Source: CAKSHP01 sp045636325 (GTDB lineage Bacteria; Bacillota; Clostridia; UBA1381; UMGS1253). From it: DNA of 64,000 bases. The stretch is taken from assembly GCA_045636325.1 (NCBI GenBank), contig JAZTXH010000016.1, positions 186,001 through 250,000 on the forward strand. Direction: 5' to 3'. The notes beneath the pieces were generated by a model. It did not search any database. It was given only the letters and a program-made list of their open reading frames with translations, and was not told the DNA's origin. Both the position numbers and the translations under genes were made by a program. Of this stretch, positions 37,298 through 45,732 are shown piece after piece. The first letter of the stretch is position 1; each line of letters starts with the position of its first letter.

Positions 37298-37309
37298 ATT
37301 ATGTTTTTG

Positions 37310-37948
37310 TTAATCTAAAATAGATTTGAGGTATGCTGCAATTTCGTCATCTTTGCAGTTTGCAAAGAAAAGCTCTTTAAACTTTTCTCCGCTTACAGCA
37401 CCCCTTAAAAGGTCCTGATCAAGATTTTTAAGAATTGTAAGCATATCAACATGAGTAACCTTTTTAACTTCGTCTAAAATCTTTTTGTTTCTCTGCTCGG
37501 GCACGGCTCTTTCTCTTGGATAACCCTGACCCCATTCTTCCACAAAAAGCTTTTCAAACACATACTGAAGGTTAAGCTCAGCGCCCCATCCCCATCCTTT
37601 TGCAAAGGGAAGTGCGATTGCATTACCATCGTTTACCTGAGTAAACTGATAAGCATCTGTGGGGTCAACCACATGACCGCAAAGAACATTCGGGAAACTG
37701 TTAGCTGCAAGCATTGCACCTTCACCTGTGCCGCAACCTGTTATAACAAGGTCAGCAGCTTTTGAGTTAATTAAAATTGCGGTTAAAATACCAACCTGAA
37801 CATATGTAAGCTGAGCAGCGTCGTCAGCAGAATACATACCGTAGTTATGCACCTCATGGCCTAAAGGCTCAACAACTTTTTTTAATGTTTCAACAATTAT
37901 GGGATTTTTAGCCGCTTGGCTGTTTTCGTTAATTAATGCAATTTTCAC
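37310..37948 (-). CDS. RpiB/LacA/LacB family sugar-phosphate isomerase
   Basis: A 212-residue protein with ALINENSQAAKNP at the start and VITGCGTGEGAMLAANSFPNV. The latter holds the family's cysteine and anion-binding loop. It is longer than classical RpiB (about 150) because of a C-terminal extension (about 150-212), a form frequent in Clostridia. It probably interconverts aldose and ketose phosphates; whether that is ribose-5-P or another sugar is unclear. Confidence 0.87.
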   Translation of the reverse strand: MKIALINENSQAAKNPIIVETLKKVVEPLGHEVHNYGMYSADDAAQLTYVQVGILTAILINSKAADLVITGCGTGEGAMLAANSFPNVLCGHVVDPTDAYQFTQVNDGNAIALPFAKGWGWGAELNLQYVFEKLFVEEWGQGYPRERAVPEQRNKKILDEVKKVTHVDMLTILKNLDQDLLRGAVSGEKFKELFFANCKDDEIAAYLKSILD

Positions 37949-38099
37949 TTAATTTTACCTCTTTCATTATTTTAAAATTTTTAAAAAACCAATACTGCCA
38001 ATATTTTATCATACTTGAATTGTAAAATCAAGTGTTTATGATAATTACGGAAAAACGGAAATTGTTTCTTCAATATTCCATTCTTCTTGCATTTAAAAT

Positions 38100-38975
38100 T
38101 TATAAATAGTAGTCATCTAAAAAATTATGTTTATTTCCTTTATCGTCTTTATAACCGATTATTGCTCCCATATTTACATTATAGGAGCTTTTGAATATGT
38201 TAAATTCAACATTTGGATTTTTTTTGTGAAGAAGTTTTATAAGATTTTTTATTTCCAGTCTTTTTGAGTCAGACTCAAAATCGGAGCGATTGCCTTGATT
38301 TTCAAGGTTTTCTGTAAAACGGCAGGCGCATCTTATAAATTCAAGCTCGTTAAATTTTGCCCACTGAATAATATCGTCTTCCCTTATGTAATAAAGGGGA
38401 CGGATAAGCTCCATATTTTCAAAATTTGTTGAATGAAGCTTTGGCATCATTGTTTTATATTCTCCTCCGTATAGCATACTTAAAAGTATTGTTTCAATAA
38501 CGTCATCATAGTGGTGACCTAAGGCAATTTTGTTACAGCCCAAGTCCTTTGCTATATTGTAAAGACATCCTCTTCGCATTCTTGCACAAAGATAACAGGG
38601 TGAGCCTGAGTTTTTATCGCTTTTGTCAACGACTGAAAAAATATTACTGTCAACTATCTTTATGGGAATTTCCAAAAGTCCGGCATTGTAGATTATACGG
38701 TCTAAATTTTTTTGGTTATACCCTGGATTCATAACCACATACTCTGCTGAAAAGGGAATATTTGAATATTTTTCAAGATGCATAATGCATTTTGCCATAA
38801 GCATTGAATCTTTTCCGCCTGAAATACACACGCACACTTTATCACCGGCATTTATAAGCTTATATTCCTTTAGTGCCTTAGTGAATTTGCTCCAGAGATA
38901 TTTTCTGTATCGTTTTATTATGCTTTGGGTCGCAATTTCTGCTTTTGTCATAAATAATTTATTTCTCCGTTTCAT
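38100..38975 (-). CDS. TtcA-like PP-loop ATPase (tRNA thiolation family)
   Basis: A 291-residue protein with the PP-loop CISGGKDSMLMAKC near residue 50 and the pair CYLCARMRR plus CRFTEN, the cysteines that bind an iron-sulfur cluster in TtcA-type enzymes. GHHYDDVIETILLSMLYGG is the conserved ATP-side motif. TtcA makes 2-thiocytidine at position 32 of tRNAs; related two-Cys proteins use other substrates. An in-frame ATG at 38951 has GGAG upstream, though at long spacing, and may be the real start. Confidence 0.85.
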   Translation of the reverse strand: MKRRNKLFMTKAEIATQSIIKRYRKYLWSKFTKALKEYKLINAGDKVCVCISGGKDSMLMAKCIMHLEKYSNIPFSAEYVVMNPGYNQKNLDRIIYNAGLLEIPIKIVDSNIFSVVDKSDKNSGSPCYLCARMRRGCLYNIAKDLGCNKIALGHHYDDVIETILLSMLYGGEYKTMMPKLHSTNFENMELIRPLYYIREDDIIQWAKFNELEFIRCACRFTENLENQGNRSDFESDSKRLEIKNLIKLLHKKNPNVEFNIFKSSYNVNMGAIIGYKDDKGNKHNFLDDYYL

Positions 38976-39172
38976 ATAAAAATCAGTATCAGTATATCAC
39001 TAAAACAAAAAAAATTCAACCAAATATTAAAAAAGAGTATGCAGTGATTAAATCAAAAGATAATATATACATATTTTTAAAGAAAAAATTGAAATTAATT
39101 GAGTATTTTTACATAAAAAACGGGAGTCGGGAGGCTTTGAAGGATTGTTAAAAAAGTAACTTTTCAAATCTG

Positions 39173-39201
39173 TTGACGGGAATTGCTTTTTATGCTATAA
39201 T
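39173..39201 (+). promoter_or_regulatory. pflBA promoter P1
   Basis: TTGACG (39173-39178), 17 bp, TATAAT (39196-39201) with ATGC before the -10. It would give a leader of about 370 nt. The rest of the 38976-39577 gap is AT-rich without a gene. Confidence 0.85.
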
Positions 39202-39328
39202 ACTCTAATGGATAGGACATATGTGAGATAATAAACTAAATAGGGCATAAAAAAATGTGAGTTTTACCTTCGGATTTTTTGCGCTGTGCTGAAAGTATGA
39301 AAAAGCATGAAAAATTTTACAAAACCTA

Positions 39329-39357
39329 TTGACGAGTTATAGTGTTTATGCTATTAT
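39329..39357 (+). promoter_or_regulatory. pflBA promoter P2
   Basis: TTGACG (39329-39334), 17 bp, TATTAT (39352-39357), again with TTTATGC before the -10. It is near-identical in layout to P1, 156 bp further on. The predicted start coincides with the stem-loop at 39364-39381. Confidence 0.85.
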
Positions 39358-39363
39358 AAAAGC

Positions 39364-39381
39364 AGTTAGCAGAGGCTAACT
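39364..39381 (+). promoter_or_regulatory. 5'-terminal stem-loop of the P2 transcript
   Basis: AGTTAGC (39364-39370) and GCTAACT (39375-39381) pair perfectly around AGAG, beginning about seven bases after the P2 -10 box. A stem at the extreme 5' end protects mRNAs from RNase J, which this organism has. A second hairpin lies at 39458-39480. Confidence 0.55.
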
Positions 39382-39577
39382 TTAAAAACAGTATAGCAAA
39401 AGCAATTCTTTATAAGATTAATTTATAAGGAAGAATCATTTATGTAGAAATATTTTTATGCAGGGCTTGTGCCCGTGCATGGAAGTTAAAAGTTTGTTTG
39501 CCTGATTAAGAAAAAGATTTTTTGATTTACAAAGTAAAGGAAAATTTTTTAATAAGGGCAGAAAGGTTGGTAATGAT

Positions 39578-41833
39578 ATGGTAAATTTTAAGGAATGGGA
39601 AGGCTTTGAAGGCCGTGTCTGGAAAGAGGAAATTAATGTAAGAGATTTCATCCAGAAGAATTATACTCCCTATTACGGTGACTCTTCTTTCCTTGCAGGG
39701 CCAACGGAGGCAACCGATAAGCTATGGGATAAATTGCAGGAATTGCAAAAGCAGGAGCGTGCCAATGGCGGAGTTCTTGATATGGAAACAGAGGTTGTTT
39801 CTACACTTACAGCTTATGGGGCAGGATATATTGACGAATCTATGAAGGAGTTAGAGAAGGTTGTTGGTCTACAGACAGATAAGCCGCTTAAGAGAGCATT
39901 TATGCCCTTCGGCGGAATAAAAATGGCTGAGCAGGCTTGCACAACAAACGGCTATACACCGGCTCCCGAGCTTCACAAGATTTTTACAGAGTATTCAAGA
40001 ACTCATAACCAAGGTGTTTTTGATGCGTATACAACAGAGATGAAAAAAGCGCGTCATAATAAGATTATAACAGGTCTTCCGGATGCATACGGCAGAGGAA
40101 GAATTGTAGGTGACTATCGACGTGTTGCGCTTTATGGTATTGATGCACTTATTGAAGCTAAGAAAAATGATTTGCTTGAAATGGAAGGCTCTACAATGAC
40201 AGATAAGGTTATTCGTCTGCGTGAAGAGGTTTCTATGCAGATTAATTCTCTTATTGGAATGAAAGAAATGGCAAAAAGTTATGGCTTTGATATTTCAGTT
40301 CCTGCAAAGGATGCAAGAGAAGCTGTTCAGTGGTTGTATTTCGGTTATCTTGCTGCAATTAAAACTCAGAACGGTGCGGCAATGAGCGTGGGCAGAGTTT
40401 CAACCTTCCTTGATATTTATATTCAGCGTGATATAGAAAAAGGAATTTTAACAGAAACAGAAGCACAGGAGCTTATTGACCATCTTGTAATGAAATTCAG
40501 AATGGTTAAATTTGCAAGAGTGCCGTCATACAATGAATTATTCAGCGGTGACCCCGTATGGGCTACATTGGCTATTGCAGGTATCGGTCAGGACGGAAGA
40601 AGCCTTGTAACAAAAAATGATTTCCGTTTCTTGCATACTCTTGAGAATATGGGTCCTGCACCTGAGCCGAATATGACAATTCTTTATTCAGAGAATTTGC
40701 CTGAAGCATTTAAAAAGTATGCGGCAGAAATTTCTGTAAGAACAAGCTCTGTTCAGTATGAAAATGACGATGTTATGCGTGTTGAATGGGGCGACGATTA
40801 CGCTATATGCTGCTGTGTATCTGCAACTCAGACAGGTAAGGAAATGCAGTTCTTCGGTGCAAGAGCTAACCTTGCAAAATGCTTACTTTATGCAATTAAC
40901 GGCGGTATAGATATGAAATCAGGTGAGCAGGTTTCACCTCCCTTTAAGCCGATTGAAGGGGAATGGCTTGATTATGATGAAGTAATCGAGAAGTTTGATG
41001 TTATGATGGATTGGCTTGCAGGCCTTTACGTTAATACATTAAACGTAATTCAGTATATGCATGATAAATATAACTACGAAGCTGCTGAAATGGCACTTAT
41101 TGACACAGATGTAAGAAGAACCTTTGCAACAGGTATTGCGGGCTTTTCACATGTTGTTGACTCACTTAGTGCTATCAAGCACACAAAGGTGAGAGTTATC
41201 CGTGACCCTGAAACAGGCATTGCGGTGGATTTTGACCCTCAGGGTGATTTTCCCAAATACGGTAACGATGATGACAGAGCAGACGATATTGCAGTATGGC
41301 TATTAAAGACCTTCCTTGAAAAGCTCAAAAAGCATCACACATACCGTGAATCAGAGGCTACAACATCAATTCTTACAATTACATCAAATGTTGTATATGG
41401 TAAGGCAACAGGAAATATGCCTGACGGCAGAAGAGCAGGCGCACCTTTAGCCCCCGGTGCAAACCCCAGTTACGGAGCAGAGCAGAACGGCATGCTTGCA
41501 TCATGTAACTCAGTTGCAAAGCTTCCTTATCACTGGGCACTTGACGGTATTTCAAATACTCAGACAGTTAACCCCTCAGCTCTTGGTAACACAGAAGAAG
41601 AAAGAGCGGCTAACCTTGTTTCAATTCTTGATGGTTACTTCAGCCGTGGTGCACATCATATGAATGTAAATGTATTTGGTATTGAAAAACTGTTTGATGC
41701 CATGGAACATCCTGAAAAGCCTGAATATGCAAACTTTACAATCCGTGTATCAGGTTATGCGGTTAAGTTTATTGATTTAACACATGAACAGCAGATGGAT
41801 GTTGTTAAGCGTACATTCCATGATGTACTGTAA
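39578..41833 (+). CDS. pflB: Formate C-acetyltransferase (pyruvate formate-lyase)
   Basis: A 751-residue glycyl-radical enzyme. The active-site cysteine pair lies in YAICCCVSATQTGKEM near residue 412 and the glycyl-radical loop in RVSGYAVKF near residue 727. It cleaves pyruvate with CoA to acetyl-CoA and formate under anaerobic conditions. It has a two-promoter leader and overlaps its activase gene. Confidence 0.97.
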   Translation: MVNFKEWEGFEGRVWKEEINVRDFIQKNYTPYYGDSSFLAGPTEATDKLWDKLQELQKQERANGGVLDMETEVVSTLTAYGAGYIDESMKELEKVVGLQTDKPLKRAFMPFGGIKMAEQACTTNGYTPAPELHKIFTEYSRTHNQGVFDAYTTEMKKARHNKIITGLPDAYGRGRIVGDYRRVALYGIDALIEAKKNDLLEMEGSTMTDKVIRLREEVSMQINSLIGMKEMAKSYGFDISVPAKDAREAVQWLYFGYLAAIKTQNGAAMSVGRVSTFLDIYIQRDIEKGILTETEAQELIDHLVMKFRMVKFARVPSYNELFSGDPVWATLAIAGIGQDGRSLVTKNDFRFLHTLENMGPAPEPNMTILYSENLPEAFKKYAAEISVRTSSVQYENDDVMRVEWGDDYAICCCVSATQTGKEMQFFGARANLAKCLLYAINGGIDMKSGEQVSPPFKPIEGEWLDYDEVIEKFDVMMDWLAGLYVNTLNVIQYMHDKYNYEAAEMALIDTDVRRTFATGIAGFSHVVDSLSAIKHTKVRVIRDPETGIAVDFDPQGDFPKYGNDDDRADDIAVWLLKTFLEKLKKHHTYRESEATTSILTITSNVVYGKATGNMPDGRRAGAPLAPGANPSYGAEQNGMLASCNSVAKLPYHWALDGISNTQTVNPSALGNTEEERAANLVSILDGYFSRGAHHMNVNVFGIEKLFDAMEHPEKPEYANFTIRVSGYAVKFIDLTHEQQMDVVKRTFHDVL

Positions 41834-42554
41834 GGGCAGGGTAAACTCCCTGGAAAGCTTTGGCTCTGCAGACGGGCCGGGCGTAAGGTTTATTGTGTTT
41901 TTAAAGGGCTGCCCTATGCGTTGCAAGTATTGCCATAATCCTGAAACATGGAGCAGTGAGGGTGCTGATGAATACGATGTTGATACCCTTGTAAAAACGG
42001 CAATGCGTTATAAATCCTATTGGGGTAAAAACGGTGGGGTTACGGTTTCAGGCGGCGAGCCTCTTTTGCAGATTGAATTTGTGACAGAGCTTTTTAGGTG
42101 CCTTAAGGAAAAAGGGATACACACTGCTATTGATACCTCGGGTCAGCCGTTTTGCGAATCAAAAGAATATTTAGAAAAGTTTGATAAGCTTTTAGAGGTC
42201 ACAGACCTTGTGATTTTGGATTTAAAGGAATTTGATTCAAAAGCACATAAAGAGCTTACGGGCTTTGGAAATGAAAATATTTTAAAAATGGCTGAATATT
42301 TGTCAGACCAAGGCAAAAAAATGTGGATACGCCATGTGCTTGTGCCCGGTGTAACCGATGGTAAAGAAAGCTTGATTGCTCTTGGCAAATTTATAAAAAC
42401 ACTCAAAGGCGTGGAAAGAACAGAGCTTTTGCCATATCATACCCTTGGGGTGTTTAAATGGGAGCAGCTTGGAATAGAGTATCCGTTAAAAGATATTAAG
42501 CCGCCCACAAAGGATGAAATAAACACAGCGAAAAAATATTTAATGATTGATTAA
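41820..42554 (+). CDS. pflA: Pyruvate formate-lyase-activating enzyme
   Basis: A 244-residue radical-SAM enzyme with CPMRCKYCHNPETW, the CxxxCxxC cluster motif, near residue 30 and the SAM-binding GGEPLLQ. It installs the glycyl radical on PflB. Two adjacent ATGs at 41820 and 41823 overlap the end of pflB by 11-14 nt and have no clear ribosome site, so translation probably depends on ribosomes finishing pflB. Confidence 0.95.
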   Translation: MMYCKGRVNSLESFGSADGPGVRFIVFLKGCPMRCKYCHNPETWSSEGADEYDVDTLVKTAMRYKSYWGKNGGVTVSGGEPLLQIEFVTELFRCLKEKGIHTAIDTSGQPFCESKEYLEKFDKLLEVTDLVILDLKEFDSKAHKELTGFGNENILKMAEYLSDQGKKMWIRHVLVPGVTDGKESLIALGKFIKTLKGVERTELLPYHTLGVFKWEQLGIEYPLKDIKPPTKDEINTAKKYLMID

Positions 42555-42560
42555 AAGTAA

Positions 42561-42604
42561 AAACATCGGATTTTGATTAAATCTTCAAAGTCCGATGTTT
42601 TTTT
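42561..42604. terminator. Bidirectional terminator after pflBA
   Basis: AAACATCGGA and TCCGATGTTT pair, extended inward by TTT/AAA, with T7 on the plus strand, between the convergent pflA and spoVAC genes. Confidence 0.8.
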
Positions 42605-42605
42605 G

Positions 42606-43049
42606 TTAAAGCTTAAAAATAAGCGCCACAATACCTGCAAAAAATGACGAGCAGATGCCAAACACAAGCACTGGGCCTGCAATAGTAAACATTTTTGCTG
42701 CCATACCTAAAATAAAGCCTTCACTTTTAAATTCCATAGCAGGCGAAACTATTGAATTTGCAAAGCCGGTTATGGGAACTATTATTCCTGCACCTGCAAC
42801 CTTTGCAATGTTATCATATATATTAAAGCCCGTTAAAATACCGCCAATAAAAATAAGCGTTATGCTGACCAAAGATGCGGCATTGTTTTCGGGAATACCA
42901 AAACTTTTGTAAAGGTCTAAAAAAAGCTGGCCGATAGTGCATATAAGACCGCCCGTTAAAAATGCAAAGAAAACATTTTTTAAAATGGGGGATTTAGGGG
43001 CAAAGGAATCGGAAAAAATTTTATAGTCGTCTTTTGACATATGTTTCAT
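42606..43049 (-). CDS. spoVAC: Stage V sporulation protein AC
   Basis: A 147-residue membrane protein with about four helices, matching SpoVAC in FLTGGLICTIGQLF, ILTGFNIYDNIAKVAGAGIIVPITGFANSI and MEFKSEGFILGMAAKMF. SpoVAC forms a channel for dipicolinic acid uptake in the forespore and release at germination. Normally it is followed by spoVAD and spoVAE; here it is alone, so the partners must be elsewhere or absent. Confidence 0.93.
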   Translation of the reverse strand: MKHMSKDDYKIFSDSFAPKSPILKNVFFAFLTGGLICTIGQLFLDLYKSFGIPENNAASLVSITLIFIGGILTGFNIYDNIAKVAGAGIIVPITGFANSIVSPAMEFKSEGFILGMAAKMFTIAGPVLVFGICSSFFAGIVALIFKL

Positions 43050-43182
43050 ATCTTTTTTATCCTTTCTGCTTGATTATTTCAGCTTTAGTATACCAAAAAG
43101 AAATTTTTATATGTATAAATATTTTTTATGAAAGAGAAAATAAATTTGTGTATAAAAATAAAAAGAGAAAGGATTTTTAACT

Positions 43183-44163
43183 ATGAAAAAAATTGCATTT
43201 TTTGACACAAAACCTTATGACGAAGCACAGTTTAATGAAATCAAAGATGAGTATGGTATAGAAATAAAATATTTTGAAAGTAAGCTTAATCAGGACAGTG
43301 CAAGAATGCTTGCAGGTTGTGAGGCGGTGTGCATTTTTGTTAACGATAAGCTTGATAAAACAGTTATTGATCTTCTATATAAATCGGGAGTAAAGGTTAT
43401 TGCTCTAAGATGCTCAGGCTATAATAATGTAGACATTAAAAGCTGTAAAGATAAAATAACTGTGCTTCGTGTGCCTGCGTATTCACCCTATGCCATTGCA
43501 GAGCACGCCATGGGTATGATTCTGATGCTTAACCGCAAGCTGCACAGGGCATATATAAGAACAAGAGATTTTAACTTCAGTCTTAACGGACTTTTAGGTT
43601 TTGATTTGCATGGAAAAACTGTCGGTGTTGTGGGAACAGGAAAAATAGGTAGAGTATTTGCAGAAATCTGCACAGGTTTTGGAATGAAAGTTATTGGCTA
43701 TGACCCGTATCCTGCATCTGACAGTAATATAGAATACACAGATTTTAAAACTCTTTGTGAAAAGTCGGATATAGTTTCACTTCACTGCCCGCTTACTGAG
43801 AAAACAAAGTATATAATAAACAAAGAAAGTATTTCCAATATGAAAGACGGCGTGGTTATAATTAATACCTCCCGCGGAAAGCTTATTGATTCAGAGGCTC
43901 TTTTGGATGCAATAAAAGACGGTAAAATAGGAGCGGCAGGCCTTGATGTGTATGAAGAAGAATCAGATTTGTTTTTTGAAGATTATTCTGACACTATAGT
44001 TTTAGACGACTGCCTTTCACGCCTTATATCAATGCCAAATGTCTTGGTAACATCCCATCAAGCATTTTTTACAAAAGAAGCAATTTCAAATATTGCAAGA
44101 ACAACTATGGATAATGTGAAAAACTTTTTTGAAGGTAATATTGTTAATGAAGTAAAATTATGA
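43183..44163 (+). CDS. ldhA: D-lactate dehydrogenase (2-hydroxyacid dehydrogenase)
   Basis: A 326-residue NAD-dependent D-2-hydroxyacid dehydrogenase, close to E. coli LdhA in CEAVCIFVNDKLDKTVI, RTRDFNFSL and DLFFEDYSD. It has the Rossmann motif GVVGTGKIGR near residue 148, the catalytic Arg in NTSRGKLID, a Glu in YEEESD and a His in SHQAFF. It reduces pyruvate to D-lactate, a natural companion of PFL in fermentation. Confidence 0.9.
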   Translation: MKKIAFFDTKPYDEAQFNEIKDEYGIEIKYFESKLNQDSARMLAGCEAVCIFVNDKLDKTVIDLLYKSGVKVIALRCSGYNNVDIKSCKDKITVLRVPAYSPYAIAEHAMGMILMLNRKLHRAYIRTRDFNFSLNGLLGFDLHGKTVGVVGTGKIGRVFAEICTGFGMKVIGYDPYPASDSNIEYTDFKTLCEKSDIVSLHCPLTEKTKYIINKESISNMKDGVVIINTSRGKLIDSEALLDAIKDGKIGAAGLDVYEEESDLFFEDYSDTIVLDDCLSRLISMPNVLVTSHQAFFTKEAISNIARTTMDNVKNFFEGNIVNEVKL

Positions 44164-44195
44164 TGGATTATTTTATGTAATTATATATACTGCCC

Positions 44196-44224
44196 TTGAC
44201 TTTTTTTGCATTTGGGTGTAATAT
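44196..44224 (+). promoter_or_regulatory. Promoter of the Mrp gene
   Basis: TTGACT (44196-44201), 17 bp, TAATAT (44219-44224). Confidence 0.7.
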
Positions 44225-44257
44225 ATAGTAGAATTTATTTGAAAAGAGGTAATAAAT

Positions 44258-45076
44258 GTGGGTTGTAGTCATGATTGTAACAGTTGTAGTAGTAGCTGTT
44301 CAAGTAAGGAGCCTGAAAGCTTTTTGGTTCCGGTTAATGAAAAATCAAGTGTAAAAAAAGTAATTGCTGTTGTGTCAGGTAAGGGCGGAGTGGGAAAATC
44401 TTTGATAACATCGCTTCTTAGTGTGCTTGCTCAAAGGAACGGGCACAAAAGTGCAATTCTTGATGCGGATATAACAGGCCCTTCAATTCCTAAAAGCTTT
44501 GGAATAACAGAGCGTGCCACGGGTAATGATGACGGAATTTTTCCTGTGGTAACAAAAACAGGCATAGAGCTTATGTCTATCAATTTGCTTTTGGAAGACG
44601 AAACAAGTCCGGTTGTATGGCGCGGACCTGTAATTTCAGGCACTGTTAAACAGTTTTGGACAGATGTTATATGGGGCGATGTTGATTTAATGTTTATTGA
44701 CTGTCCTCCGGGAACGGGCGATGTTCCGCTGACAGTTTTTCAGTCAATCCTGATTGACGGTATCGTAGTTGTAACATCACCGCAGGATTTGGTTTCCATG
44801 ATAGTTGGAAAAGCTGTTAAAATGGCGCAGATGATGAGTGTTCCAATTGTGGGTATTGTTGAGAATATGTCTTATTTTGAATGCTCTGACTGCGGTAAAA
44901 AGCATTATATTTACGGCGAAAGCCGTATTGAAGAAGTGGCTGATAAGTATAGCATTGATACTATTGCAAAAATACCCGTTGATCCCCATCTGGCAGCTTC
45001 AGTAGACAAAGGATTGGTGGAGCTGTTTAATGAAACATGGCTTGATGGTATCTTAGAGAAAATTGAGGGAATTTAA
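44258..45076 (+). CDS. Mrp/NBP35-type iron-sulfur carrier ATPase
   Basis: A 272-residue P-loop ATPase with the deviant Walker A SGKGGVGKS near residue 45, DADITGPS, DCPPGTGD and the C-terminal CxxC (ECSDCGKKH) that holds a bridging iron-sulfur cluster. A Cys-rich leader (CSHDCNSCSSSC) is typical of the NBP35-like form in Clostridia. It delivers Fe-S clusters to apoproteins. The start is GTG 44258 after AAGAGG. Confidence 0.92.
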   Translation: MGCSHDCNSCSSSCSSKEPESFLVPVNEKSSVKKVIAVVSGKGGVGKSLITSLLSVLAQRNGHKSAILDADITGPSIPKSFGITERATGNDDGIFPVVTKTGIELMSINLLLEDETSPVVWRGPVISGTVKQFWTDVIWGDVDLMFIDCPPGTGDVPLTVFQSILIDGIVVVTSPQDLVSMIVGKAVKMAQMMSVPIVGIVENMSYFECSDCGKKHYIYGESRIEEVADKYSIDTIAKIPVDPHLAASVDKGLVELFNETWLDGILEKIEGI

Positions 45077-45101
45077 TAAAGAATTTATGGGAAGCAAGCT
45101 A

Positions 45102-45395
45102 TGTTAAAACAAGAGGTAAGGGATAAAAATTCAGATTTAATTTTGTTATGGATTATCCGGAAAAATGGCACAAAAAGCTTCCTTTTATGCAGACAATATC
45201 CTGGGTAAAATCTTAATTCCTTATACAGAAATTGAAAACAAAGCAGAACAAATGTTGCCTGATAAGGATAAGTTGATTTTAGTGTATTGCCGTTTAGGCA
45301 GCCGAAGCAAAATTGCCGCCAAAAGTCTTGCAAAGCTTTGTTATACCAATGCAAAAGAATTCGGTGGTATTATTGACTGGCTTATAAGGTGGTGA
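45102..45395 (+). pseudogene. Decayed rhodanese-like gene
   Basis: The frame 45165-45395 gives ILIPYTEIENKAEQMLPD, VYCRLGSRSKIAAKSLAKL and EFGGIIDW, the second half of a single-domain rhodanese with its cysteine loop. The expected first half (DVRTxEEF...GHIPGA) is missing. Another frame just upstream reads MDYPEKWHKK, like an original start region, so a deletion or frameshift has joined the two. It marks the last core-like sequence before the island and contains the last CCGG of the window (45157-45160). Confidence 0.65.
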
Positions 45396-45406
45396 AATAA
45401 ATTTAC

Positions 45407-45435
45407 TCATAACATAACAACACACTTCATATATT
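45407..45435 (+). promoter_or_regulatory. Possible sigma-E promoter of the SpoIIID-like gene
   Basis: TCATAAC (45407-45413), 14 bp, CATATATT (45428-45435) resembles the mother-cell sigma-E pattern ATA-14-CATAnnnT. In spore formers spoIIID is a classic sigma-E gene. Confidence 0.45.
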
Positions 45436-45459
45436 GAAAATGCGAGGTGTGTTGTTATG
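45413..45459. repeat. 13-bp inverted repeat covering the SpoIIID-like start codon
   Basis: CATAACAACACAC (45413-45425) and GTGTGTTGTTATG (45447-45459) are exact complements with a 21-bp gap. The right arm includes part of the GAGGTG ribosome site and the ATG. It could be an operator, or an RNA hairpin if transcription starts upstream. Confidence 0.6.
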
Positions 45460-45687
45460 AAAGATTATATATTAAAAAGGTGCTTGATGCTGGCTGAATT
45501 TATTGTGGAAAACAAGGCCACTGTGCGAAATGCTGCAAAAAGGTTTGGTGTTTCGAAATCGACAGTACATACAGTATTAAGTATAAGTGTAGGTTGGTGT
45601 GGTGCATTGAATTTGGCAGAATATAAGGCTTTTAAGGCGAAAACAGAAAATCTGTTTTCGCCTTTTTTCTTGACTTCAGACATATAA
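45457..45687 (+). CDS. SpoIIID-like regulator with aberrant C-terminus
   Basis: A 76-residue frame. Residues 1-43 match SpoIIID closely (AEFIVENKATVRNAAKRFGVSKSTVH), including the whole helix-turn-helix. After residue 43 the family sequence, which would continue KDxxERLxxINPxLAxEV and end in a basic RHIRGG tail, is replaced by VLSISVGWCGALNLAEYK and an unrelated end. The last codons lie inside a strong terminator and the next gene's promoter. It may be a broken spoIIID at the island boundary or a shortened DNA-binding variant. Confidence 0.6.
   Translation: MKDYILKRCLMLAEFIVENKATVRNAAKRFGVSKSTVHTVLSISVGWCGALNLAEYKAFKAKTENLFSPFFLTSDI
45634..45669 (+). terminator. Terminator inside the end of the SpoIIID-like frame
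   Basis: A 14-bp perfect stem (45634-45647 with 45651-45664), a three-base loop and T6. Because it lies within the open frame, the natural coding end was probably earlier. Confidence 0.85.
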
Positions 45688-45699
45688 GCACGGTACAAT
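45670..45699 (+). promoter_or_regulatory. Promoter of the first island genes
   Basis: TTGACT (45670-45675), 18 bp, TACAAT (45694-45699), immediately after the terminator. Confidence 0.6.
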
Positions 45700-45732
45700 T
45701 GAGACCCTATTATATATAAAGGAGATGATTTT

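Noticed and set aside
39202..39577. A known riboswitch in the long pfl leader
   Set aside because: Only two short hairpins are visible and no conserved aptamer core is recognised.
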